64,000 nt of DNA from Desulfurivibrio sp044068625. Its GTDB lineage: Bacteria > Desulfobacterota > Desulfobulbia > Desulfobulbales > Desulfurivibrionaceae. The number at the start of each line of letters is the position of its first letter. Position 1 is the stretch's first letter. The notes beneath the pieces are model-generated. The model saw only the letters and a list, made by a program, of their open reading frames with translations. It was not told where the DNA came from and ran no database searches. The stretch spans positions 35,921-99,920 of the forward strand of contig NZ_JBIPKH010000010.1 of NCBI RefSeq assembly GCF_044068625.1, read 5' to 3'. Shown piece by piece: positions 33,055 to 39,976 of the stretch. A program made the translations under genes and the position numbers.

Positions 33055-35707
33055 GGGTTGATTGTCGCTCCACCAGCCGGGCCACCCGGGCGTGGAGGGC
33101 TTGGGCGATCCTTTCCGGAGGGGGACTTTCTCCCCCCCCCTTCTCCAGTTGCTCGGGTCGCAGCACCGGCCCGAACTCGATGCTCAGCCGGTGCCAGCGG
33201 GGCCAACGGCGATGCCGGGGCCAGACCTGGTAAGCCCCGTGGATCGCCACCGGCACCACCGGCACCCGGCGCCGATCCAGCAGGATACCGATACCGGGGC
33301 GAAACTCCAGCAGTTGGCCGCTTATTGAACGCTCTCCCTCCGGGAACCAGACCAGATTGTCACCCCGCTCCAGGATCAGGGCGGCGAAGGCCAGGCTGGA
33401 AGCGGTGGCCCGGCGCGGATCGACGGGCACCACCTGGCCCAGCCGGCAGATAAAACGGAAAAAGGCGTTGCTGAAAGCGACCTCGCTGAGCCCGGCAAAG
33501 CGGGTGCGACGCATTACTTCAAAAGGCAGAGCCGCCCCCAGGACAAAGGGGTCGACATAACTGACGTGGTTGGGGGTAATGACCAGGGGGCCGGTGGCGG
33601 GCAGATTGGCCAGCCCCTTGACCCGCAGCCGGAAAATCCCCCGGAAAATGGCCCGGTTCAGTTGGTAAAGCAGCCAGGCCAGCACCCGCTGGGGGAGATT
33701 GTGGGGGGCCAGCCAGCGCCGCTGACCGGCATCCAGCACCGCCGCCGGATCGGCCAGGGGGTCCAGGGGGGTAAACCCTTTGGCCTGCTCGGCGGGATGG
33801 GCCACCTCCTCCAAAAGATCCCGCACCGTTTCGATCCGGCCGATGGTCTCCTCGCTCAACTCCAGGTTGAAGTGGCGGCCGAGATCGGTGGCCAGGTTCA
33901 GCCACTCCAGGGAATCCACCCCCAGATCGAGATGGGGGCTGGTATCGGGAGTAAGCCGCACCGCCGGGTAACGCCGGGCCAGCCACTGCCAGACCTCCCG
34001 GGCGGCCGGCACCTCCAGCAGGGCCCGATCGTGGTCGGACATCTCATGGGGGTCGATGGCCCCTCCGGCCCCGGCCCCGGCCTCCCGCTCCTGCTTGGCC
34101 TGCTGGTAGCGGCCCTCCAGCAGGTGGCGACGAATCTTGCCCAGCCGGGTGCGGGGCAGGGCCTCGCGGCTGACCGCGTACTGATCCGGGCGCTGATAGG
34201 AGGGCAGATCACGGGAGAGTTCCAACAGGGCGGCGCGCAGGGCCGCTTCGATATCGTGTTCCCCGGCCCGGCGCAAAAGGGCCAGATCCGGCACCAGCAG
34301 CACCGCCAGCCGTTGCTGGTACTGCAAAACCCCCGCCTCCCGGATAAAGGGGTGGGCGGTCAGGATCTCCTCCAGGGGCTCGGGCTGGATATTCTTGCCG
34401 CCGGCGGTGACGATCAGGGTGGAGGCCCGGCCGGAGAGGAAGAGATAACCCTGGTCGTCGATCCGGCCCAGATCGCCGGTGCGAAACCAGCCGTCGGCGG
34501 TGAAGGCGGCGGCGCTCTGCTGCGGCAGGTTGCGATAACCGGCAAAGACGTTGGGGCCTCGGGCCAGCACCTCGCCATCACTTCCCCCCTCTTCCCGGGC
34601 CGGTCGGTCGATCCGCAACTCCACCCCCGGCACCGCCCGGCCGACGCTGCCGAAACGACCAGCGGGCGGATTAACCGTGAGCAGGGGCGAGGTTTCGGTG
34701 AGCCCGTAGCCGATGGCCACCTTCCAGCCCAGGGCTTCCAGCTTCAGGGCCAGCTCCGGGTCCAGGGCCGAACCGCCCGAGGCCAGCAGGCGCAGGGAAG
34801 GCCCCAGTTTGCGGTGCAGCGGCCCCAGCAGCAGACGCCCGGCCCGCACATGCAAATAACGGCGCAGGGCCAGGGCCAGGGCGGAAGCGGTCTTGAAGTA
34901 AAGCCCGGCCAAACGCCCCCCGGCCGCCGCCTTGGCCGCGATTCCATCCACCATGGCCTGATAGAGGCGAGGCACCCCGATCATGGCGGTGGCCTCGCCC
35001 TCCTTGAGGGCCCGCAAGATCCGGGGGCCGGTGGGGGCGTCGGGCAGGATCAGGGGCAGCCCCAGCCAGAGGGGGCCCAGCAGACCGATCACCAGGGGAT
35101 AGACATGGTGGAGGGGCAACGGCAGCAAAACCCGGTCGCCGGGTCCCACCAGGCCCAGCTCGGCCATGGTGTTGAGCTGAAAGGCCAGGTTGGCGTGGCT
35201 GAGGGGCACCCCCTTGCCCCGGCCGGTGGTGCCGGAGGTGTAGAAGAGGGCGGCGGGGTCCCGGGGTCGGGCCGGGGCCAGGGCCCGGTCGGGCCCCGAG
35301 GGCAGGGAGTCCAGCAGCAGCAGACGGGGAGCGGTTTCCCCGGGCAACTTGGCGAACCGCTCTGCCTGGACGGCGGAGGTGAAGAAGAAGCGGGCCTGGC
35401 TGTCCTGGAGCACATGGGCCAGCCCGTCGCGGCCAAGTTGCAGATCCAGCGGCATGACCACCGCCCCCACCCACCAGCCGGCCAGGGCGGCCACCACCCA
35501 TTCCGGCCGGTTTTCGGCCAGCAACCCGATCGGCTCGCCGGGCTTAACCCCCAGCTCGCGCAAGCCCCCGGCCAGCCGGGCCGCCGCCGCCGTCAACTCG
35601 CCATAACTGATCTGCCGCCGCACCTCGCCCTCGATCACCACCAGGGCGGGCCGATCACCATGGGCAACCAGCCGGGTAAGCAACTCCTGCAAGGTGGAAC
35701 AGCTCAC
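33047..35707 (-). CDS. Acyl-CoA/ACP synthetase - acyl carrier - acyltransferase fusion (Aas-like)
   Basis: The 886-residue protein has three parts. Residues 1-535 are an AMP-binding adenylating domain with LFYTSGTTGRGKGVPLSHANL near 155, GYGLTETSPLL near 335 and LPRTRLGKIRR near 515. Residues 560-640 look like a carrier domain with the phosphopantetheine Ser in DLGVDSLEWLNL. Residues 665-880 are a PlsC-type acyltransferase with NHVSYVDPF (NHx4D), VPVDPRR and FPEGERS. Together they resemble Aas, which re-acylates lysophospholipids. The order and the internal carrier differ from E. coli Aas, where the acyltransferase comes first. No signal peptide is evident. It is followed by the TVP38 gene. 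Confidence 0.88.
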   Translation of the reverse strand: MSCSTLQELLTRLVAHGDRPALVVIEGEVRRQISYGELTAAAARLAGGLRELGVKPGEPIGLLAENRPEWVVAALAGWWVGAVVMPLDLQLGRDGLAHVLQDSQARFFFTSAVQAERFAKLPGETAPRLLLLDSLPSGPDRALAPARPRDPAALFYTSGTTGRGKGVPLSHANLAFQLNTMAELGLVGPGDRVLLPLPLHHVYPLVIGLLGPLWLGLPLILPDAPTGPRILRALKEGEATAMIGVPRLYQAMVDGIAAKAAAGGRLAGLYFKTASALALALRRYLHVRAGRLLLGPLHRKLGPSLRLLASGGSALDPELALKLEALGWKVAIGYGLTETSPLLTVNPPAGRFGSVGRAVPGVELRIDRPAREEGGSDGEVLARGPNVFAGYRNLPQQSAAAFTADGWFRTGDLGRIDDQGYLFLSGRASTLIVTAGGKNIQPEPLEEILTAHPFIREAGVLQYQQRLAVLLVPDLALLRRAGEHDIEAALRAALLELSRDLPSYQRPDQYAVSREALPRTRLGKIRRHLLEGRYQQAKQEREAGAGAGGAIDPHEMSDHDRALLEVPAAREVWQWLARRYPAVRLTPDTSPHLDLGVDSLEWLNLATDLGRHFNLELSEETIGRIETVRDLLEEVAHPAEQAKGFTPLDPLADPAAVLDAGQRRWLAPHNLPQRVLAWLLYQLNRAIFRGIFRLRVKGLANLPATGPLVITPNHVSYVDPFVLGAALPFEVMRRTRFAGLSEVAFSNAFFRFICRLGQVVPVDPRRATASSLAFAALILERGDNLVWFPEGERSISGQLLEFRPGIGILLDRRRVPVVPVAIHGAYQVWPRHRRWPRWHRLSIEFGPVLRPEQLEKGGGESPPPERIAQALHARVARLVERQSTHG

Positions 35708-35868
35708 AACATTTTACCTCGATCTATTCACGGCCTGACAATTACAAACCTGCGGTAGGATTAGACTTTTTACTTGCAATAAGCTACCCGCCCCATTAAG
35801 AAATGTAAATGGCCGATTTAGCTTAAGTGCTGGTTGGGGGGAAGGAGCGAAAGAGAGTGACAGGACCG
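35708..35868. other. Intergenic region between lipid operon and integron
   Basis: This AT-richer 161-nt gap marks the boundary between the core genes and the accessory region. I see no clear promoter hexamers, attC or terminator in it. The integrase stop lies at its right side. Confidence 0.4.
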
Positions 35869-36867
35869 TCAAGCAAACAGATGATCCAAGGGGCTGCGCA
35901 GGGCGTCGATATCCCGTTGCATGACATGGGTGTAGATCTCGGTGGTTTTCACGTCGGCATGGCCCATCAACTCCTGCAACACCCGGATATTGACCCCGTT
36001 CTCCAACATATGGGTGGCGAAGCTGTGGCGGAGGGTATGGCAGCCGACCTTTTTCATAATCCCGGCCCGATCGGCAGCCAGTTTAACCGCCTTTTGCAGG
36101 CCGGACTCCATGATATGGTGCCGCATCTCCCGACCGGAACGGGGATCGATCGATCTTTTTTTGGCCGGGAAAACATATTGCCAGCGAGTCTCCTTGGCGG
36201 CCCTGGGATATTTACGGGCCAGGGCATCGGGCAGATGGACCTCGCCGTACCCCTCCTCCAGGTCGGCATGGTGCAGCAGGATAACCCGGTCGATATGGGT
36301 CTTAAGCTCTTCCCGCACCATGCCGGGGAGAATGGTGACCCGGTCCTTACCGCCCTTGCCGCCGCGGACAAAAATTTTGCCCTGACCTAAATCGACATCC
36401 TGGATGCGCAGCCGGATACACTCCATCAGCCGCAAGCCGGCGCCGTAGAGGAGCTTGGCCATCAGGGCGTGGGTGGCATCCATCACCATGAACAACCGTT
36501 TGACCTCCTCTTGGGTGAGGACGGTGGGCGGCCGCACCTGGCGTTTGGAGCGGGCCGGGGCGATTTTGCCTTCCAACGGCAGGTCGAGGACATCCCGGTA
36601 AAGAAAAACGATGGCATTCAGGGCCTGGCGCTGGGTGGCGGCGGCAACTTTACCATTGGTTGCCAGGTGGGAGAGGAACCTTTCCACGTCGGGCGCCCCA
36701 AGCAGTTTGGGATGGGTTTTGCCGCCGTGGAAACGAATATAGCGCAGAATCCACTGGCAGTACGTGGTTTCGGTACGATAGGCGTAATGATGATAGCGCA
36801 AAACTTCCCGGACCTGGTCCATTAGCTTCAGGGAAGGATTTGGGCGAAATTTGGGCTTGTTTTCCAT
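35869..36867 (-). CDS. intI: Integron integrase (tyrosine recombinase)
   Basis: The 332-residue tyrosine recombinase has a phage_integrase N-terminal SAM-like domain (LMDQVREVLRYHHYAYRTETTYCQWILRYIRFH) and the catalytic residues Arg in LYGAGLRLMECIRLR near 148, HTLRHSFATHML near 275, GHADVKTT and the Tyr in EIYTHV near 312. The IntI-specific extra patch is present as ALARKYPRAAKETRWQYVFPA near 193-213, which separates integron integrases from XerC/D and phage integrases. It is transcribed away from the attI-like site, the standard integron arrangement. No disabling mutation is visible. A LexA box upstream was not found. Confidence 0.93.
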   Translation of the reverse strand: MENKPKFRPNPSLKLMDQVREVLRYHHYAYRTETTYCQWILRYIRFHGGKTHPKLLGAPDVERFLSHLATNGKVAAATQRQALNAIVFLYRDVLDLPLEGKIAPARSKRQVRPPTVLTQEEVKRLFMVMDATHALMAKLLYGAGLRLMECIRLRIQDVDLGQGKIFVRGGKGGKDRVTILPGMVREELKTHIDRVILLHHADLEEGYGEVHLPDALARKYPRAAKETRWQYVFPAKKRSIDPRSGREMRHHIMESGLQKAVKLAADRAGIMKKVGCHTLRHSFATHMLENGVNIRVLQELMGHADVKTTEIYTHVMQRDIDALRSPLDHLFA

Positions 36868-36887
36868 ATTGTATGCTTTGTTAGCAT

Positions 36888-37029
36888 AATATGCGGAAAC
36901 CCGGCAACCAAAAAGTAATAAATGGACAAAGTTTTCCGTGTCTGCCGCTTAATATTAAAATATGCGGAAAACTTTGCCATCTATAGCGGCTGATATGACG
37001 GAAAATTTCCACTTATTGAACCGTTAGGC
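36888..37029 (+). other. attI-like recombination site and regulatory region of the integron
   Basis: The region between intI and the first cassette contains the core GTTAGGC (37023-37029), where the cassette joins. It also holds two copies of AATATGCGGAAA (36888-36899, 36959-36970) and a 12-bp perfect inverted repeat, CAAAGTTTTCCG (36927-36938) with CGGAAAACTTTG (36965-36976). Repeated integrase-binding motifs of this kind are expected in attI. The stretch is AT-rich and probably also holds the promoters for intI and for the cassettes, but I cannot fix their hexamers. Confidence 0.7.
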
Positions 37030-37041
37030 ATAAATACACCT

Positions 37042-37761
37042 ATGAGCGATATTCCGGAAATACTTAAATCCACTCAGCCGCTGCTTTATGAAACGGGCTT
37101 TGATGAATGGCACTACGCGTATGCGGGTTCATGCTTCCCTGTGCGCTGGGGTGGGCGCCTGTACATTGTTTCAGCATACCATTGTTACGAAAATCACCAG
37201 GTTGATCCGGTAAATACGCTTTACTCAATTCCATCCGATTCGAGAAGCTTTTTTGGGTTCTGCAACACGTTACGAGGAAAGGTGCAGGGCGCAACCGATC
37301 AAAAGCATTATGACCAAATCGCACTAGAAGTATCTTGTGAAATTCATGATAAAACCGCTTTAGGTTCAGTTAATGCTCTTGACCTGAGCATACCCAAGAA
37401 CACAATTTCGCTTTCCGATTCCTCCCTCAGCGATGTTTGGTTAAGGGGCTTCGTATTCGATAATCCTGCTCATGAGGTCTGCTACGAAAATAGCAAGATT
37501 CGGCAGCAGGCCTACGTCACCAACGGAATCGTTTCTTCAAGGAAAAGTACTTTCGATCATTGCCACATGGTGAAAGTAAAAACGCCTGTTCCTAAGGGCT
37601 TTTCGCCACGAGGCATGAGTGGGAGTGCGGTTTACGGTGTGGATCGAGATGGAAACGTTCGATTCGGTGGTACTGTTATTGAGTTCAACGAATACACTAA
37701 TGAATACATGGTTATAGATGCAGCCGTCCTGTCTGGGGTGCTTGGTCATGAAAATGCCTAA
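37042..37761 (+). CDS. Cassette-encoded trypsin-fold serine peptidase-like protein
   Basis: The 239-residue protein has no signal peptide or membrane segment. A chymotrypsin-like catalytic triad can be proposed: His47 in YIVSAYHCYE, Asp91 in HYDQIALEV, and Ser193 in SPRGMSGSAVYG (GxSGS). It has no other recognisable domain. Its base composition is clearly lower in GC than the chromosome. It begins 13 nt after the attI core, and its stop codon lies inside the attC inverse core (GCCTAAC). That arrangement is diagnostic of a gene cassette. Cytoplasmic trypsin-like proteins of this type are known in defence-related contexts, but the function here is unknown. Confidence 0.85.
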   Translation: MSDIPEILKSTQPLLYETGFDEWHYAYAGSCFPVRWGGRLYIVSAYHCYENHQVDPVNTLYSIPSDSRSFFGFCNTLRGKVQGATDQKHYDQIALEVSCEIHDKTALGSVNALDLSIPKNTISLSDSSLSDVWLRGFVFDNPAHEVCYENSKIRQQAYVTNGIVSSRKSTFDHCHMVKVKTPVPKGFSPRGMSGSAVYGVDRDGNVRFGGTVIEFNEYTNEYMVIDAAVLSGVLGHENA

Positions 37762-37833
37762 CAAAGCCATTAAATTCGCTCCCTGCGGTCGCCGGACGCT
37801 CGTTCCTCGCGCCGTTTATGGCGGGCGTTGCCC
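37756..37833 (+). repeat. attC recombination site of the first cassette
   Basis: It starts with the inverse core GCCTAAC (37756-37762) and ends near GTT at 37827-37829. Between them, GCCATTAAA pairs with TTTATGGC with one extra unpaired base, and CGC pairs with GCG, giving the folded R''-L''...L'-R' structure of attC sites with an extrahelical base. The right-hand core reads GTTGCCC instead of GTTRRRY, so the right junction is degenerate or altered. Confidence 0.75.
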
Positions 37834-37963
37834 CGCATTCGCGGGGCAACCGGGCCGGATAAACAGCGCGCGGCCACAAGAAAGGGGTTTGCCAGCGCCA
37901 AAGCCAGGGGCAACAAGGCGATGGAACAGGCGCGAAATATCGCGCTGCTCATCCGGCCCGGTT
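37828..37963. repeat. Consecutive large hairpins downstream of attC
   Basis: TTGCCCCGC-ATTC-GCGGGGCAA (37828-37849) is a perfect 9-bp hairpin. It overlaps the left arm of a larger one: AACCGGGCCGGAT (37848-37860) pairs perfectly with ATCCGGCCCGGTT (37951-37963), and inside it CAGCGCG (37864-37870) pairs with CGCGCTG (37941-37947). The AAC...GTT ends recall attC, but the unpaired spacers of a normal attC are missing. It may be a derived attC or a separate palindromic element. Confidence 0.6.
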
Positions 37964-37982
37964 GAAGTAATGGTGAGTTGAA

Positions 37983-38167
37983 ATGAATTCTTGGGGCAAG
38001 ATCAAAGAATGGTATCGGGGCGCTTATGTTCTCCCTCCAAAGAATGATCCGGGGAGCCCAATCGTAATTATCTCGTCTGGGCATTACGAACAGCCGCTTT
38101 TGGCGAAACTACTTGGTGCCATTGGGCACTTCTGGTTTGCACATTGGCAATGGATCATCGGCACAAT
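37983..38167 (+). pseudogene. Cassette-like small protein gene, truncated
   Basis: The frame reads MNSWGKIKEWYRGAYVLPPK... then ...LLGAIGHFWFAHWQWIIGTI, a small protein type with one C-terminal membrane segment that I recall from integron cassettes and intergenic islands. After about residue 60 the reading frame runs into unrelated DNA at about 38167, where an hsdM fragment begins in another frame; the combined frame stops at 38243. The membrane segment is cut off, so the gene is probably non-functional. Confidence 0.5.
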
Positions 38168-38592
38168 CTCGGTGAATTCGCCCTGGCCGAAGGCAAGAAG
38201 GGCGGCCAGTTCTACACCCCGCGCAGCGTGGTCGAACTGCTGATGGAGATGCTGGAGCCCTACAAGGGCCGGGTGCTCGACCCCTGCTGCGGTTCCGGCG
38301 GCATGTTCGTGCAGTCGGAAAAGTTTGTCGAAGACCACCAGGGCAAGATCAACGATATTTCCATTTACGGCCAGGAGAGCAACCAAACCACCTGGCGCCT
38401 GGCCAAGATGAACCTCGCCATCCGCCACCTCGACAGCTCGCAGGTGAAATGGAACAACGAGGGCTCGTTTCTGAACGACGCCCACAACCTCGGCCACCTC
38501 ATCAATCGCCCACAGTTGATGCAGCAGGACAAGCTGCGCGAGCTGGCGGTGGCCTTTTTTTGAGGGTGCGGGCCCGGGGAAATGACCCCCGG
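38168..38592 (+). pseudogene. Fragment of a type I DNA methylase (HsdM)
   Basis: The frame from 38168 reads LGEFALAEGKKGGQFYTPRS, then DPCCGSGGMFVQSEKF (the AdoMet-binding motif I) and GQESNQTTWRLAKMNLAIR. These are central N6-adenine methylase segments of HsdM. The N-terminal helical domain and the NPPF catalytic motif are absent: after GSFLNDAH the sequence jumps to a different segment, LINRPQLMQQDKLRELAVAFF. A run of seven T near 38555-38561 produces an early stop; removing one T would extend the frame to AFFEGAGPGK and a stop near 38592. This is an internally deleted remnant. Confidence 0.7.
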
Positions 38593-38631
38593 AACCGCCA
38601 ACGGCGTACACCGCAGTTGACATTGGCAAGA

Positions 38632-38688
38632 ATACCAACAATGGGATGCCGCCGACGCCCTGACTCGGGCGCCTGAGCCCGGGTGTTC
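38632..38688. repeat. Direct repeat copy A flanking the accessory segment
   Basis: This segment, beginning ATACCAACAATGGGATGCC and ending GTGTTC, is repeated at 42514-42575 with a 6-nt length difference and a few substitutions. It contains an imperfect hairpin, ACTCGGGC and GCCCGGGT. It lies in a 165-nt gene-free gap before the toxin-antitoxin pair. Confidence 0.7.
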
Positions 38689-38758
38689 TGCCTTTAAGGA
38701 TTGGCAGAGGATAAGCAACCATGGTACGGTGCTTTTGTAATCAAACGTGAGGTGACCG

Positions 38759-38986
38759 ATGCCAAGCACAGCTGAAATCATACGCGATGCGGAGTCGCTC
38801 CCTGTTGAGGAGCGGACGGTTGTTGTTGACTCCCTACTCCGGTCTCTCAATCCCCCGGACCCCGACATCGACCGGAAATGGGCAGCCGCCGCCAAGCGGC
38901 GACTCGAAGATCTCCGTTCCGGCCGCGTTAAGCCGATCCCCGGTGAAGAGGTCTTCGCAAAGATACGCCAGCGATTCGCCGTATGA
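38759..38986 (+). CDS. Addiction-module antitoxin (Unstab_antitox family)
   Basis: The 75-residue protein matches the short antitoxin type with EIIRDAESLPVEERTVVVDSLLRSLN at the N-terminus and ...RRLEDLRSGRVKPIPGEEVFAKIRQRF at the C-terminus, the part expected to wrap the toxin. It overlaps the downstream toxin by 4 nt (ATGA at 38983-38986), typical of such pairs. A ribosome site-like GAGGTGA precedes the start. Confidence 0.88.
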   Translation: MPSTAEIIRDAESLPVEERTVVVDSLLRSLNPPDPDIDRKWAAAAKRRLEDLRSGRVKPIPGEEVFAKIRQRFAV

Positions 38987-39294
38987 CCTTTGACTTCCAC
39001 CCTGAGGCGGAAGAGGAGTTTGTCGAGGCAGTTGCATACTACGAGGACTGCGACCCGGGTCTTGGTATCGACTTCTCACGCGAGATCTACGCCACCATCC
39101 AAAACGCGGTGGACTACCCGGCGATGTGGCCGGAGATCAAGGGTGACGTCCGCCGCTGTCTGGTCCACCGTTTTCCTTACGGCGTACTCTACAGCATCGA
39201 GCCCGACGGCATTTTTATTCTCGCCGTCATGCATCTTCACCGGGACCCCGGCTACTGGAAACAGCGGTTGGAAGCGAGCGGAACAAAACCCTGA
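38983..39294 (+). CDS. RelE/ParE-family toxin
   Basis: The 103-residue protein has the RelE/ParE fold: FHPEAEEEFVEAVAYYEDCDPGLG at the N-terminus, the central ALIGN-like region YPAMWPEIKGDVRRCLVHRFPYGVLYSI, and the C-terminal ILAVMHLHRDPGYWKQR. The HxxRxPxYW ending is characteristic. It could cleave mRNA or poison gyrase; the sequence does not decide. It is coupled to the antitoxin and may stabilise this accessory segment. Confidence 0.9.
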   Translation: MTFDFHPEAEEEFVEAVAYYEDCDPGLGIDFSREIYATIQNAVDYPAMWPEIKGDVRRCLVHRFPYGVLYSIEPDGIFILAVMHLHRDPGYWKQRLEASGTKP

Positions 39295-39408
39295 ACCGTA
39301 CCGCAGAAAATGGTGTCTGACCCCATTTCTCCCCAACAGGATCTCCCCACCTACGACACCCACAAGTAACCCGGCTCGCCTACCCCCTAAGTAACTGTAG
39401 GTACAATC

Positions 39409-39802
39409 ATGCGCGTCTGGGATATTCACCCCGGTTATCTCAACCGGCTAAGCCTGTTGGGCGAACACCGGGAGTTGCACGGGATTGTCGCCATTATCAG
39501 CCAGGGCAAAAAGGGTTACTCCCGGCACCCGGAAACCAGGCGCTGGGCCGGCCATGGCTGGGCACTGGCACAGCGCCACCGCCTGCTGGCCTGCGAGATG
39601 GCCCTGCGCGGCTTCACCGACCGCAGTCCGGTGGAGCTGACCGGGCGGCCGGGAAGCTGGCCGGTCAGCTATCTCGATGTCCCGGCCGCCCAGTTTGCCC
39701 GGCTGGCGGAAAAATATCGCGACAAGGAGCCGGGCCGGCCAGGTGACCTACCTGCTCACCTCCACCGCCCTGAGCGACCTGCTTGCCTGGCAGTGTTGGT
39801 GA
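39409..39802 (+). pseudogene. Pyrimidine dimer DNA glycosylase (T4 endonuclease V-like), frameshifted
   Basis: The N-terminal part reads MRVWDIHPGYLNRLSLLGEH then RELHGIVAIISQGKKGYSRH, HPETRRWAGHGWALAQRHRLL and so on, the typical Pyr_excise family for repair of UV dimers. Near 39735-39745 (CCGGGCCGGCC) the frame shifts by one base. The expected C-terminus, QVTYLLTSTALSDLLAWQCW, continues in the next frame and stops at 39800-39802. The unshifted frame runs on to 39966 with non-family sequence. The gene is a recent pseudogene or the shift is a sequencing error. Confidence 0.7.
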
Positions 39803-39976
39803 GTGTTCACGCTAATGCCGAGAACGATTCAAAAACAGAATTGTTAATTTCGACCTTCAAACGGCTACTGTTGGGGGTCAAATCCAGGCTCGTTCTGAAA
39901 TATCAGGCAAGGCCCTGCCCGCAATCAATGGGCAAATTGCCGCGACAGCAATTTCTTACAACCTGAGAGAAGAATC

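Noticed and set aside
36868..37022. LexA (SOS) box for the integron integrase
   Set aside because: I looked for a CTGT-N8-ACAG-type site upstream of intI and found none; the AT-rich repeats there are better read as integrase-binding or promoter sequences.
37718..37981. Plus-strand frame of 87 codons across the attC and hairpin region
   Set aside because: It covers the attC palindrome and hairpins, has no ribosome site and an improbable Arg/Pro-rich sequence; the structure explains the lack of stops.
39295..39408. Transposon-like sequence with the phrase GGTGTCTGACCCC near 39310
   Set aside because: A short motif that resembles sequence often seen near REP-associated transposases, but no transposase or inverted ends could be found.
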